NCBI RefSeq assembly: GCF_011493005.1
Contig: NZ_CP049158.1
Location: 62,001-126,000, forward strand
From: Caballeronia sp. SBC1
Lineage (GTDB): Bacteria; Pseudomonadota; Gammaproteobacteria; Burkholderiales; Burkholderiaceae
Direction: 5' to 3'
DNA: 64,000 bases
The position numbers were made by a program, and so were the translations under genes. Below the pieces are notes generated by a model. It was not told the DNA's origin. It searched no databases and worked only from the letters and a program-made list of their open reading frames with translations. Of the stretch, positions 37,930 to 47,256 are shown in pieces; position 1 is the first letter of the stretch; every line of letters begins with the position of its first letter.

Positions 37930-39009
37930 ATGCTGTTGCATGAACTGGCTGACCGGTATGGCCCGGCAATCGTCTTTTTCAACGTGATGGGCGCAGCGCT
38001 CGGCCTGCCCGTGCCCGCAATGCCGACGCTGATCGTAGTTGGCGCGTCGGTGGCCATGATGGGCGTCAACGGCCAGGGCTTGTGGCCTCATCTCGCACTG
38101 ATGCTCGGCATTGCCGTCGTCGGCGGCGTGCTGGGTGATCTCGTCTGGTTCCAGGGCGGCCGGCGCTACGGCGACCGCACGCTCAAGACCATCTGCAAGC
38201 TGTCCCTGTCGCGCGATACCTGCGTAAAAAAGACCGAACGGTTTTTCGGCCAGTGGGGCGTGCGCGTGTTGCTCGTCGCGAAATTCATTCCGGGTTTGTC
38301 GCTGGTTTCGGTGCCACTGGCCGGCGCCATGGGCGTGCGCACGCGCTCTTTCATCGCGCATGACGGTGTGGGCGTGGCGTTATGGGCCGCAGTGGGACTC
38401 GCGGTGGGCGTGATCTTCGCGGCCGAGCTCGACATGGTGTTCGCCATGATCGCGCGGCTCGGGAAACAAGCGCTCCTGATTGTGGCGGTCGCGCTGGCGT
38501 GTTACGTGGCCTATCGCTACTGGCGCCGGAAGATGTTGATGAAGACGCTGGAAACGGCGCGCATTACCGTCAACGAGTTGTATGCGCTGATGGAAAACGA
38601 ACCGCTGCCCGCTATCTTCGATATCCGTTCCGCGGAGAAACGCGTCCTCGATCCTTTTGTGATTCCAGGCTCCATTTTCGCCGATGAACGCGAGCTGCAG
38701 AAGATCGTGGAAAGTTATCAGCCGGATCAGAAGATCATCATTTATTGCTCGTGTCCGAACGAGGTATCGGCGGCGTGGATGGCCAAGGCACTCCGCAATG
38801 CCGGTTTCAAGGACGTCGTGCCGCTGACCGGCGGACTCGACGCCTGGCGCCTTGCCGGTCTCGACCTCAAGCCGCTCACCGACTTCGGCGGCGCGCGCGA
38901 GGACCTGGGCGAAATGGCCGCCATGTGCCCGTGGCCCGCGAAAGCGCCGGCCGCCGGCAAAGGCGCGTTGCATGACGCCGTCTACCTGCATGGAGATCGC
39001 CACGCATGA
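37930..39009 (+). CDS. DedA-family membrane protein fused to a rhodanese domain
   Basis: A 359-residue fusion. Residues 1-200 form a DedA/VTT membrane domain (LPVPAMPTLIVVGASVAM, GDLVWFQGGRRYG, KFIPGLSLVSVPLAGAMG), a family linked to undecaprenyl-phosphate or lipid flipping and membrane-potential homeostasis. Residues about 215-320 form a cytoplasmic rhodanese domain (PAIFDIRSAEK) whose active loop is YCSCPNEVSA. ATG 37930 follows AGGAGAAT. The stop overlaps the next start by four bases (ATGA), so it is translationally coupled to the redox protein. A role linking envelope state to sulfur or thiol redox is inference. Confidence 0.85.
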   Translation: MLLHELADRYGPAIVFFNVMGAALGLPVPAMPTLIVVGASVAMMGVNGQGLWPHLALMLGIAVVGGVLGDLVWFQGGRRYGDRTLKTICKLSLSRDTCVKKTERFFGQWGVRVLLVAKFIPGLSLVSVPLAGAMGVRTRSFIAHDGVGVALWAAVGLAVGVIFAAELDMVFAMIARLGKQALLIVAVALACYVAYRYWRRKMLMKTLETARITVNELYALMENEPLPAIFDIRSAEKRVLDPFVIPGSIFADERELQKIVESYQPDQKIIIYCSCPNEVSAAWMAKALRNAGFKDVVPLTGGLDAWRLAGLDLKPLTDFGGAREDLGEMAAMCPWPAKAPAAGKGALHDAVYLHGDRHA

Positions 39010-40832
39010 GTACCACGCTCGAAGGGACCAACGAATCGCCCAACCATGGCCACGGCCACCCGGAATGGCGCGACAACAGTCCGCCGCCTGTATCGGAAGA
39101 CCTCAACGCGATCGCAAATGACACGACCACCGTGGCGCCGGCAGAAGTCGCCGCCGACGCGCCGTTCTCGCCGCTCCAAAGCCGCCGTCATCAGATGTAC
39201 CCGTATCTCACTGTCGAGGAAATCGACCGTATGCGGCGCTTCGGCAACGTGCAGTACTGGCGTGCTGGAGAACTGATGTTCGAAGTTGGCGTGCCCGGCC
39301 CCGGCATGTTCGTGCTGTTGAACGGCCGGGTGCGGGTTACGCGGCGCGACGGCCTGGGCCACGTGCATCTGGTGGTCGAGTCGGAGCCCGGGCAATTCCT
39401 GGCGGAAGTCGGCCAGTTGTCGGGCAAGCCTGCGTTGGTCGACGGTCACGCGATGGACGACGTCGAAGCCATCCTGATCGCGCCCGACCGGCTGCGCGCG
39501 CTGCTGGTGGCGGAAGCGGAGCTCGGCGAACGGATCATGCGATCGTTGATCCTGCGTCGCGTCGGTTTGATCGAAAAGGGCAGCGGACCGATTCTCGTCG
39601 GCCAGTCGAACGATGGACAGCTGATATCGCTGCAAGGTTTTTTGAGCCGCAACGGTTACCCCCACACCGTGATCGACGCGTGTAGCGATCCCGAAGCCAT
39701 TGCGTTGCTTGAGCGGATCTCGACATCGAAGGCGGATTTCCCGCTCGTCATTTGTCCCGACGGCACGGTGATGCGCGCGCCCGATGAAAACGAGCTCGCG
39801 TCGCAACTTGGCTGGCTGCCGGAATTCGATCCGGCGCATATCTACGATGTCGCGGTTGTCGGCGCCGGGCCAGCCGGCCTGGCGACGGCCGTGTATGCGG
39901 CGTCCGAAGGGTTGTCGGTGGCGGTATTCGATTGCCGCGCGCCCGGCGGGCAGGCCGGCGCGAGTTCACGGATTGAAAACTACCTCGGCTTTCCGACCGG
40001 CATTTCCGGTCAGGCATTGGCCGGGCGCGCTTTCGTGCAGGCACAGAAGTTCGGCGCGCACATCGCCATTCCGACCGAGATCAAGGCGCTCCACTGCAAC
40101 TGCACGCCGATCCAGATCGAACTGATGAACGGTAAGCGTGTGAGTTCGCACACGGTTGTGATCGCGACTGGCGCGGCTTATCGACGGCCGAACATTGTCG
40201 GGCTCGAAAAATTCGAAGGGCATGGCACGTATTACTGGGCGTCGCCGGTCGAAGCGAAGCTTTGCAAGGGCTCGGAAGTCGTGCTGGTGGGCGGCGGCAA
40301 TTCGGCTGGGCAAGCAGTCGTGTATCTCGCCTCGCACGCGGCGCGGGTGCATCTGCTGATCCGCGGACCGGGGCTGGAACTGAGCATGTCGAAGTACCTG
40401 ATCGACCGGATCGCGGCATTGCCGAACGTGACGGTGCACGCGCGCACGCAGATCGAGTCGCTGGAAGGCGATGGCCGGACGCTCGCCGCCGTGCATTGCA
40501 AGACACCTGACGGTCCGCTCAAGCTCGACGTGCGGCATCTGTTCCTCTTCACCGGCGCCAACCCTAATACTGGCTGGCTGCGCGGCTGCAATGTCAACAC
40601 CGACGCCAAGGGTTTCGTGCTGACGGGGCCCGCTGCCCATGGTGGCCACGCGGACTGCTCGTCCTCGCTGGAAACCAGCGTGCCGGGTGTGTTCGCTATC
40701 GGCGATGTGCGTTCGGCATCTACAAAACGCGTGGCGGCGGCGGTGGGCGAGGGTGCGGCGGTTGTATCGCAGATTCACGGCCTGCTCGCCGAGCGTCAGG
40801 AACTGGCGCTCAAGGCTGGCGCGGTGGAGTAG
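39006..40832 (+). CDS. Cyclic-nucleotide-domain / thioredoxin-reductase-like fusion oxidoreductase
   Basis: A 608-residue cytoplasmic protein with three parts. Residues about 65-190 are a CRP-type cyclic-nucleotide-binding fold (FEVGVPGPGMFVLLNGRVRV, EVGQLSG). Residues about 200-275 are a small thioredoxin-like domain without a CxxC. From 285 onwards there is an FAD/NAD(P) thioredoxin-reductase-like module (VVGAGPAGLATAVYAA, RIENYLGFPTGISG, VLVGGGNSAGQAVVYLA, IGDVRSAS). The usual CATC between the two Rossmann halves is absent (region reads HGTYYWASP), so it cannot act as a normal thioredoxin reductase. It starts within the DedA-rhodanese stop codon and overlaps the convergent kinase gene by 23 bp. 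Confidence 0.85.
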   Translation: MSTTLEGTNESPNHGHGHPEWRDNSPPPVSEDLNAIANDTTTVAPAEVAADAPFSPLQSRRHQMYPYLTVEEIDRMRRFGNVQYWRAGELMFEVGVPGPGMFVLLNGRVRVTRRDGLGHVHLVVESEPGQFLAEVGQLSGKPALVDGHAMDDVEAILIAPDRLRALLVAEAELGERIMRSLILRRVGLIEKGSGPILVGQSNDGQLISLQGFLSRNGYPHTVIDACSDPEAIALLERISTSKADFPLVICPDGTVMRAPDENELASQLGWLPEFDPAHIYDVAVVGAGPAGLATAVYAASEGLSVAVFDCRAPGGQAGASSRIENYLGFPTGISGQALAGRAFVQAQKFGAHIAIPTEIKALHCNCTPIQIELMNGKRVSSHTVVIATGAAYRRPNIVGLEKFEGHGTYYWASPVEAKLCKGSEVVLVGGGNSAGQAVVYLASHAARVHLLIRGPGLELSMSKYLIDRIAALPNVTVHARTQIESLEGDGRTLAAVHCKTPDGPLKLDVRHLFLFTGANPNTGWLRGCNVNTDAKGFVLTGPAAHGGHADCSSSLETSVPGVFAIGDVRSASTKRVAAAVGEGAAVVSQIHGLLAERQELALKAGAVE

Positions 40833-42270
40833 GCATGCTGTGGAATTGCGGCGCGGCGGCGAACCGGAGCGTGAATTCGATCCAGCCGTCCGCCGAACAA
40901 CTCACTGACGCCGACCCGCCGTGCAGCCGCATGATCGCCTGCACGATAGACAGCCCCAGGCCGCTCGATTCCGTGAACTCGCTGCGGGCTGCATCGCCGC
41001 GATAAAAGCGATCGAACAGACGCGCGAGGTCGTCCGGTGCGACGGGCATGCCCTGATTGCCGATCACGATCACTGCACCCCGTGCACCTTGCGCGCCCTG
41101 CGAGTCTTCGCTGCCGGTCAGCCGGATCGTAGTGCCGGCTTTGGCATAGCGCACCGCGTTGACCACCACGTTGCTGATTGCCCGCCGGGACATGATCGCG
41201 TTAGCGAACATCTTGCCTTCGGCATGCACTTCGAAGCTCAGATTGCGTTCGTCGGCGAGTCCTTCGAAGTACGTCGCAATGGTTTCCAGTTGTTCGCGAA
41301 TGTTCAGCGGCGTGCGTTCCATTTCCTGCCGCTCGTGGTCCGCTTGCGCTAGAAACAAGATGTTCTGCGCGATGCGCCCAAGCCGTTCCAGCTCCTCCAG
41401 GTTCGACTCGAGCACGCTCTTGTATTCGCTCTCGTTGCGCGTATGCGCGAGCGTCACCTGCGTCTGTCCGATCAGCACGCCGATAGGCGTGCGTACCTCG
41501 TGCGCCAGATCCGCGGAGAACTGCAGCAGCCGTTCATAACCGGTCGCCAAGCGGTCGAGCATGGCGTTGAACGACATCGCGAGGCTTTGCAATTCGGTTG
41601 GGGTGTTTTCTATATCGAGTCTCGCGGACAACGTATCGGGTGTGATTCCGGCGACCCTGTCGGCCATTTTTCGCAGCGGCGCAAGACCACGGCTCGATAC
41701 CCACCACGCGAGCAGCGCCGTGATCAGCACCGCGCTCACCACGTTGATCCAGACACGCACGAGATACGCCGACAGCACCCGCGCTTCTTGCGTCATCACG
41801 TGTGCCGCGATGATCTCGATGACTTCGCCGCTGGCGCCTACCCGCGCTTGAGCCGCGACCCAGCGCATGCGCACGCCGTCCCGGCGCGAGCCTTCATAGA
41901 GCGCGTCGAGGTTGACGGCGCGTTGAACCGGCACCGGGACGAGCGGCGGCAACGGCATGTTTTCCGGGTTCACGCTGATGAACGGCGCCTGGCCGGGGCG
42001 TCGGAAAATGATCACGTCCTGACTGTCGCCGAGCATGGTCTCGAACAGCTTGGGGCGCGCTTCGATTTCCTTGATCGTGTAGAGGTCGTGCAGCAGCGAG
42101 CGAAAGTGTTCGACCCGTCCGATCAACTGGTAATCCGCACGCGTGGACAGCGTGGCGCTGGTCGCGTGATACAACGACGCTCCAACCATGCTCACCACCA
42201 CACACACGATCAGCGCGAACAGGCACGTGATGCGTACGACCAGCGAGCGCGAACGCCATAGCGGACTCAA
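40810..42270 (-). CDS. CusS/HprS-type sensor histidine kinase, TTG start
   Basis: A 486-residue inner-membrane kinase: first helix near residue 18 ([20 protein letters not shown]), periplasmic sensor, second helix ([16 protein letters not shown]), HAMP, phospho-acceptor H-box ([10 protein letters not shown]) and ATPase boxes ([24 protein letters not shown]). Sequence style is that of the heavy-metal/oxidant sensor kinases CusS, IrlS and HprS. The start is TTG 42270, overlapping the regulator stop as TTGA; the frame runs further upstream but inside the regulator gene. Neighbouring Mo-enzyme genes favour an oxidant (HprS-like) over a copper signal; inference. Confidence 0.88.
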   Translation of the reverse strand: MSPLWRSRSLVVRITCLFALIVCVVVSMVGASLYHATSATLSTRADYQLIGRVEHFRSLLHDLYTIKEIEARPKLFETMLGDSQDVIIFRRPGQAPFISVNPENMPLPPLVPVPVQRAVNLDALYEGSRRDGVRMRWVAAQARVGASGEVIEIIAAHVMTQEARVLSAYLVRVWINVVSAVLITALLAWWVSSRGLAPLRKMADRVAGITPDTLSARLDIENTPTELQSLAMSFNAMLDRLATGYERLLQFSADLAHEVRTPIGVLIGQTQVTLAHTRNESEYKSVLESNLEELERLGRIAQNILFLAQADHERQEMERTPLNIREQLETIATYFEGLADERNLSFEVHAEGKMFANAIMSRRAISNVVVNAVRYAKAGTTIRLTGSEDSQGAQGARGAVIVIGNQGMPVAPDDLARLFDRFYRGDAARSEFTESSGLGLSIVQAIMRLHGGSASVSCSADGWIEFTLRFAAAPQFHSMPTPPRQP

Positions 42271-42947
42271 TGCGAGTCCCCGGATGGGCCGAACGAATAA
42301 CCGATGCTGCGCACCGTGTGGATCAGCTTGATATCGAAGGGCTGATCGAGTTTCGCGCGCAGGCGTTTGATGGCGACATCGACTACGTTGGTATCGCTGT
42401 CGAAGTTCATGTCCCACACTTCCGATGCAATCAAGGTCCGTGACAGCGCTTCGCCCTGCCGCTTGCAGAAGAGATGAAGCAACGCGAATTCCTTGTTCGT
42501 CAACGCGATGTCTATGCCTTGGCGCGTCACGCGCCGGCGCAGGACATCGACGTGAAGATCCGCGACCTGGAATACATCGGACTCGCGTATCACGCCGCGC
42601 CGCAGCAACGTGCGGATGCGCAGCACGAGTTCGGTGAATGAGAACGGCTTGACGAGGTAATCGTCAGCGCCCAGTTCCAGGCCGTGAATACGGTCCCGGA
42701 CGTGATCTCGCGCGGTCAGGAAGATGACTGGCAGGTCACGCTTCGCGCGCAACGCCTGCATGATTTGCCACCCATCAAGACCGGGCAGCATGACATCCAG
42801 CACGATCAGCTCGTACGGATGCGCCAGCGCCTGATGCAGGCCATCGGCGCCGTTGCGGATCAGGTCGACCTGATACCCGGACTCGGTGAGCCCCTTCTTC
42901 AGATAGTCGCCGGTCTTGCGGTCGTCTTCTATAACCAGGATGGTCAT
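42267..42947 (-). CDS. OmpR-family response regulator, CusR/HprR-like
   Basis: A 226-residue regulator with receiver domain (phospho-acceptor Asp51 in [12 protein letters not shown], acidic pocket Glu7/Asp8/Asp9) and an OmpR winged-helix C-terminal domain ([44 protein letters not shown]). It is the first gene of the two-gene kinase operon and diverges from the cytochrome b / Mo-oxidoreductase operon across 256 bp that contains a TGAC-N6-GTCA dyad. The 7-bp unit GGAATAA is repeated three times in its leader (42973-42993). Confidence 0.92.
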   Translation of the reverse strand: MTILVIEDDRKTGDYLKKGLTESGYQVDLIRNGADGLHQALAHPYELIVLDVMLPGLDGWQIMQALRAKRDLPVIFLTARDHVRDRIHGLELGADDYLVKPFSFTELVLRIRTLLRRGVIRESDVFQVADLHVDVLRRRVTRQGIDIALTNKEFALLHLFCKRQGEALSRTLIASEVWDMNFDSDTNVVDVAIKRLRAKLDQPFDIKLIHTVRSIGYSFGPSGDSH

Positions 42948-43030
42948 GCTGCGGGCGCGTCGCTTTACGTGAGGAATAAGGAATAAGGAATAAGGCCCAT
43001 TCTATCCACCTGCCCGGACGCGTGGAAAAG

Positions 43031-43046
43031 ATGACAAAAAAGTCAT
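43031..43046. promoter_or_regulatory. ATGAC-N6-GTCAT dyad, candidate CusR/HprR box
   Basis: ATGAC (43031-43035) and GTCAT (43042-43046) flank six A residues in the divergent region between regulator and cytochrome b genes. CusR and HprR recognise TGACAA-N2-TTGTCA type dyads; this site keeps the outer half of both arms. Likely operator of the neighbouring response regulator; binding not demonstrable here. Confidence 0.5.
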
Positions 43047-43203
43047 TAACGCGTCATGCGCAGATCAGCGTGCGGTCGCTAAGATGCAATCAAGACGAGG
43101 CCTTCGCGTGTAGCACTGTGCAGTGCGGCCCTTCAAGTCTGCCCGAATCCGCGAGCTACGGCGTCTTGGCACCCTGTTCGAATCATCCCCCCACGAGGCG
43201 AGC

Positions 43204-43821
43204 TTGAACTCATCTTCGACTCAACTTTCGACTCATGTCATAGCCCAGCCTGGCTGGGTTCGCATCACGCACTGGATCAACGCGCTGGCGGTGGTGGTGA
43301 TGGTGACGAGCGGCTGGCAGGTCTATAACGCTTCGCCGATTTTCCCTTCGTTTGTTTTTCCCTCAAGCATCACGTTGGGCGGATGGCTGGGCGGCGCGTT
43401 GCTGTGGCACTTCGCGGCCATGTGGGTGCTGGTCGCGAACTTCCTGGTGTACGTGGGGCTGAACATAATCTCCGGACGATTCCGCCGCAAGCTGTTTCCG
43501 CTCAGCATCAAAAGCCTGTTCGGCGATTTGCGCGCCGCGCTGACCGGCAAGCTCAAACATGACGATCTCACGCACTACAACGCCGTGCAGAAGGCTGCGT
43601 ATCTGGCGGTGATCGTGGACATAGTCGTTGTCATCTTGTCGGGTCTTGCGGTCTGGAAGTCGGTGCAATTCCCGTGGCTGCGTGAGCTCATGGGCGGTTA
43701 CGACAATGCCCGCGTAGTCCACTTCTTCGCGATGAGTTTCCTGGTGGCCTTTTTCGTGTTGCACGTGGTGATGGTCGCGCTCGTTCCACGCTCGTTGTTG
43801 TTGATGATCCGGGGCCGCTGA
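43204..43821 (+). CDS. Cytochrome b561/b6-type membrane subunit, probable TTG start
   Basis: A 205-residue di-heme-type membrane cytochrome with four helices and histidines in RITHWINALAVVVMVTSG, LLWHFAAMW and the C-terminal FFVLHVVMVALV segments. TTG 43204 has GAGGCGAG upstream and gives a compact protein; an ATG at 43123 would add 27 unlikely residues. It is followed after 3 bp by a molybdopterin oxidoreductase, so it probably feeds quinone electrons to that enzyme, as MsrQ does for MsrP, although it belongs to the b561/hydrogenase-cytochrome family. Confidence 0.85.
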   Translation: MNSSSTQLSTHVIAQPGWVRITHWINALAVVVMVTSGWQVYNASPIFPSFVFPSSITLGGWLGGALLWHFAAMWVLVANFLVYVGLNIISGRFRRKLFPLSIKSLFGDLRAALTGKLKHDDLTHYNAVQKAAYLAVIVDIVVVILSGLAVWKSVQFPWLRELMGGYDNARVVHFFAMSFLVAFFVLHVVMVALVPRSLLLMIRGR

Positions 43822-43824
43822 ACC

Positions 43825-44607
43825 ATGCTGAACAGAAAGAGCGAACTGATTGCGTCGAAGCTCGATGTCGACAATATCCTCAAAGATGCGCGCAATGAAC
43901 TGAAGGCGCCGGCGCGGCGTCTTTTCGGCAAGCGCATTCTGTCGCTGGGCGGCCTCATGATGCTGTCGGGCTGCAATATCTCCGACGATAAATCCGTCAA
44001 CACCGTGCTGCGGACCATGTCGCGTTTCAATGACGAAGCGCAAGCTTTCCTCTTCGATCCGAACAAGCTCGCGCCGACCTATCCCGAGTCGATGATCACG
44101 CGGCCGTTCCCGTTCAACGCGTTCTATGACATCGACGATGTACCAATCGTCGATGCCGCTACGTACAAGCTGCCGGTCGGTGGATTGGCGAAGGGCAAGA
44201 ACGTGTGGACGCTTGAAGAACTGCGCGCGTTGCCGCAGGAAAGCCAGGTGACGCGGCACATCTGCATTGAAGGATGGAGCGCGATTGGCAAGTGGGGCGG
44301 TGTGCGTTTCTCTGATTTCCTCAAGCGTTCCGGCGCGGACACCACCGCAAAATATGTGGCGTTTCATTGCGCGGATAACTACTCAACCAGCATCGACATG
44401 CCGACGGCACTGCATGCGCAGACGCTCCTGGCGTTGACGTATGACGGCCAGGTCTTGCCGCCGAAATACGGCTTCCCGATGAAGCTGCGCATGCCGACGA
44501 AGCTCGGCTACAAGAACCCGAAGCACATTGTCGCGATTACCGTGACGAACGAATATCCCGGCGGTTACTGGGAGAACCAGGGTTACAACTGGTTCGGCGG
44601 TGCCTGA
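43825..44607 (+). CDS. Tat-exported molybdopterin oxidoreductase (sulfite oxidase fold), lipoprotein
   Basis: A 260-residue protein of the sulfite oxidase / MsrP superfamily. The N-terminus carries a twin arginine (R31-R32 in ARRLFGK) and a hydrophobic stretch ending in lipobox LSGC (Cys50), suggesting Tat export and lipid anchoring. The molybdenum-ligand cysteine is likely Cys147 in RHICIEGWSAIGKW. Further motifs are YVAFHCADNYSTSIDM and LRMPTKLGYKNPKHI. It is shorter than MsrP (about 330). Together with the membrane cytochrome and the adjacent two-component system this looks like an envelope oxidant-repair reductase; substrate unknown. Confidence 0.88.
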   Translation: MLNRKSELIASKLDVDNILKDARNELKAPARRLFGKRILSLGGLMMLSGCNISDDKSVNTVLRTMSRFNDEAQAFLFDPNKLAPTYPESMITRPFPFNAFYDIDDVPIVDAATYKLPVGGLAKGKNVWTLEELRALPQESQVTRHICIEGWSAIGKWGGVRFSDFLKRSGADTTAKYVAFHCADNYSTSIDMPTALHAQTLLALTYDGQVLPPKYGFPMKLRMPTKLGYKNPKHIVAITVTNEYPGGYWENQGYNWFGGA

Positions 44608-44642
44608 ATTTTCTCGCGTCAAATACTAAAACTGGAGCCTCC

Positions 44643-45275
44643 ATGTCTATTGCGTCATCCACCTCATTGCGTTTGAAACTCGGTGTATCGGTTGCTGCGC
44701 TCGCGTTTGCCAGCGTTGCATTTGCTCAGGCGCCGGCGGCTAAACCCGCGCGTATTCGTGGCGATATCGTCTCGTTGTCCGGCGATACGTTGACCGTGCA
44801 TCGTCGCAGCGGCGACACCGTGACGATCGACATGAAGCAGGACACGCCGGTCACGGCAGTGAAGAACATCAAGCTATCGGACATCAAGCCGGGTTCGTTC
44901 ATTGGTACGGCAGCGACCACGGGTACCAACGGCAAGATGACGGCGACCGAAGTGCTGGTGTTCCCGGAAGCGGCACGCGGCACGGGTGAAGGCCACTATG
45001 CATGGGATCTCTCGCCGAACAGCACGATGACCAACGCGAACGTTGATCAGGTCGTGACGGGCACGAGCGGGCGTGATCTGAAGCTGTCGTACAAGGGTGG
45101 CAGCAACACAGTGACGGTGCCGGACGGCGTGCCTGTGGTGACGTTCGCGCCGGCCGCGCGCACGGATCTGGTCGCGGGCAAGAAGGTGTTTATCGTGGCG
45201 ACGCCGGTGAGCGGTACCGAGTTCGCGGCTTCGCGCGTGGTGGTTGAGAAGGATGGGGTTGCGCCGCCGATGTAA
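44643..45275 (+). CDS. Exported DUF5666-type protein
   Basis: A 210-residue periplasmic protein with signal peptide (residues 1-27, ending VAFAQAPAA). The first part, about residues 36-85, is DUF5666-like (RGDIVSLSGDTLTVHRRSG), and a second beta-rich half has a similar unit. Function unknown. It is third in the operon after the cytochrome and Mo-enzyme (35 bp gap with TGGAGCC) and ends at a terminator, so a part in the same envelope redox process is likely. It does not resemble a c-type cytochrome; no heme motif is present. Confidence 0.75.
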   Translation: MSIASSTSLRLKLGVSVAALAFASVAFAQAPAAKPARIRGDIVSLSGDTLTVHRRSGDTVTIDMKQDTPVTAVKNIKLSDIKPGSFIGTAATTGTNGKMTATEVLVFPEAARGTGEGHYAWDLSPNSTMTNANVDQVVTGTSGRDLKLSYKGGSNTVTVPDGVPVVTFAPAARTDLVAGKKVFIVATPVSGTEFAASRVVVEKDGVAPPM

Positions 45276-45303
45276 GTTTTTACGGCATCGACGTATGAAA
45301 GGG

Positions 45304-45332
45304 CAAAGCCGACCGGAGGTCGGCTTTGTTTT
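45304..45332 (+). terminator. Intrinsic terminator after the cytochrome-Mo-enzyme operon
   Basis: CAAAGCCGACC (45304-45314) pairs with GGTCGGCTTTG (45318-45328) around a GGA loop, followed by TTTTC. It lies 29 bp after the DUF5666 stop. Confidence 0.85.
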
Positions 45333-45760
45333 CGGCGATGAAGACTTTGCAACGAGACCGTGGACGGTCGAACGGCAATCTACGGCCGCCAATACTCTGT
45401 TTTCACTAATAGGGGATCGAAAACGAGTCGAAATTAGCTTAAGCGTTTGAGGCGTCTGGGTTCTCAAGTCAGGCAGGAGTCGCCGTTAATCTGGAGCTAA
45501 GCCGGCAGTTTTCCCGAAAACCGGATAGCTTTTTCAACTCCGTGCTCCTTGGTCCATTCAACTATCTTAAAACCGCCCAGCTATAAATGCAGCATGTTCG
45601 GTGTCGCCTTCAACGAGAATTGGATAAGACCCAAAGAATACCTCGGAGAAACTGGGATCAATGTGTTGAAGGGCCTGAAGGCGCTGCTTTTCATCCCCTT
45701 CGAAGGCAATCGAATCAGAACGATAGTGAACCGCCCCGGATTTGGTGGAGGCTCCAACTC

Positions 45761-46032
45761 TTGAGAGTGATTCATCGGGTTTTGCCCGACCCCGAAGGAT
45801 GAAGCGCGCGACTGCTGCAGGCGGATCTGGGAAGGAATACGATTACGAGGCAGCGGTGGTCGAGGTCGGCCCATTATCTGGTGCACTGAGCCCGTTTGAG
45901 AGTTGGACCCGCAACCCTGCGAGCACCCCGAATTGTGACCGAGGGCAAATGTCGCCCTGCCGGAGCACGCTTACCAGAATCCGATAACGAGGGTTGTCGC
46001 CGCTGCCATTCTCTATCTTGCAGGAGGGCAGC
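45761..46032 (+). ncRNA. Candidate bridge RNA region of the IS110 element
   Basis: IS110-group elements carry a structured bridge RNA in the noncoding stretch upstream of the recombinase. This 272-bp stretch has the right place and length and contains short stems (TCGGG...CCCGA near 45776; AGGGC...GCCCT near 45943). No loop was matched to target or donor sequence, so this is a positional inference. Confidence 0.3.
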
Positions 46033-47256
46033 ATGCAGGTACTCTATCCGCGCTGTGCCGGGCTGGACATACATAAGGACATCATCGTCGCCTGCGTCCG
46101 TTGTGTGTCAGCGCCGGAGCACCGTGAAGTGCAGAGATTTTACAGTACCACTAAGGGATTGCTGGCGCTGTCGGACTGGCTGGCCGTCCATGGCTGTTCC
46201 CACGTGGCAATGGAAGCCACCGGCGTTTACTGGAAGCCAGTGTGGCACGTTCTCGAGGGCTCCTTCGAACTCGTGCTGGGCAACGCTGCGCATATTCGGA
46301 ACGTGCCTGGCCGCAAAACCGATGTGAACGATGCGACGTGGATCGCAGACCTGCTCGCACACGGGCTGATCCGCTCCAGCTTCGTCCCGCCGGCCGCGAT
46401 CCAGGAGTTACGTGATCTGACACGCACACGCAAACAGCTGACGCGCGAGATCGCCCAGCATTGTCTGCGTGTCCAGAAGGTGCTCGAGGATGCCAATCTC
46501 AAACTGGGCAGTGTCCTTTCTGACGTACTTGGCGGCAGCGGACGCGCGATTCTGAAGGCCATCATCTCGGGCGAGAACGATCCGGTGCTGCTCGCGGCAC
46601 TGGCGCAAGGTCACGCGCGCAAGAAGACGAGTGAACTACGCGAAGCATTGCGCGGCCGCATAACTTCACATCACCGTACGATGCTCGCGCTGCATTTGCA
46701 GCTCATCGACGCCCTTGAGCACGCGCTGACTGAACTGGATGCCGCCGTGGGACTTGCTCTGACGCCAATCCGGCAGCACGTTCAACTGCTAAGAACCATT
46801 CCCGGCGTCGGTGACCTGACCGCGCGGGTCCTGGTGGCCGAGATTGGGGTCGACATGACGCGCTTTCCCGATTCCGCTCACCTCATATCGTGGGCCGGAC
46901 TGTGTCCCCGCAATGATGAGAGCGCCGGTAAGCGCCGCAGTACGCGTGTCCGCAAGAGCGGCACATGGCTCAAGACGGCACTCGTGACTGCCGCATGGGC
47001 CGCAGTACGTACGAAGAACAGCTACCTGTTCGCCCAGTTCACTCGCGTCAAGGCGCGGCGCGGTTCAAAGAAAGCAATCATCGCAGTGGCTGCGTCGATG
47101 CTCACCGCAGCGTGGCACATGCTTCGCAATGGCGTGGAATACGCAGATCTCGGTGCAGACTATTTCACCCGGCACGACATGCAGAGCACCGTTAAGCGAT
47201 TACTAAAACGCCTCACGGATCTTGGATATCCGGTGCAGCCAGCTTCCCCGTCATAA
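46033..47256 (+). CDS. IS110-family transposase (DEDD recombinase)
   Basis: A 407-residue recombinase with an N-terminal RuvC-like DEDD domain ([50 protein letters not shown]). The C-terminal Tnp_IS110 domain contains [21 protein letters not shown] and the serine-containing [17 protein letters not shown]. It starts at ATG 46033 after CAGGAGGGC. Full length with no internal stop, so it is potentially active. Confidence 0.93.
   Translation: MQVLYPRCAGLDIHKDIIVACVRCVSAPEHREVQRFYSTTKGLLALSDWLAVHGCSHVAMEATGVYWKPVWHVLEGSFELVLGNAAHIRNVPGRKTDVNDATWIADLLAHGLIRSSFVPPAAIQELRDLTRTRKQLTREIAQHCLRVQKVLEDANLKLGSVLSDVLGGSGRAILKAIISGENDPVLLAALAQGHARKKTSELREALRGRITSHHRTMLALHLQLIDALEHALTELDAAVGLALTPIRQHVQLLRTIPGVGDLTARVLVAEIGVDMTRFPDSAHLISWAGLCPRNDESAGKRRSTRVRKSGTWLKTALVTAAWAAVRTKNSYLFAQFTRVKARRGSKKAIIAVAASMLTAAWHMLRNGVEYADLGADYFTRHDMQSTVKRLLKRLTDLGYPVQPASPS

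Noticed and set aside
45549..45764. 71-codon plus-strand frame starting at 45549
   Set aside because: It is antisense to the OLD-type nuclease remnant and runs into the IS3 left end; the minus strand explains the sequence better.
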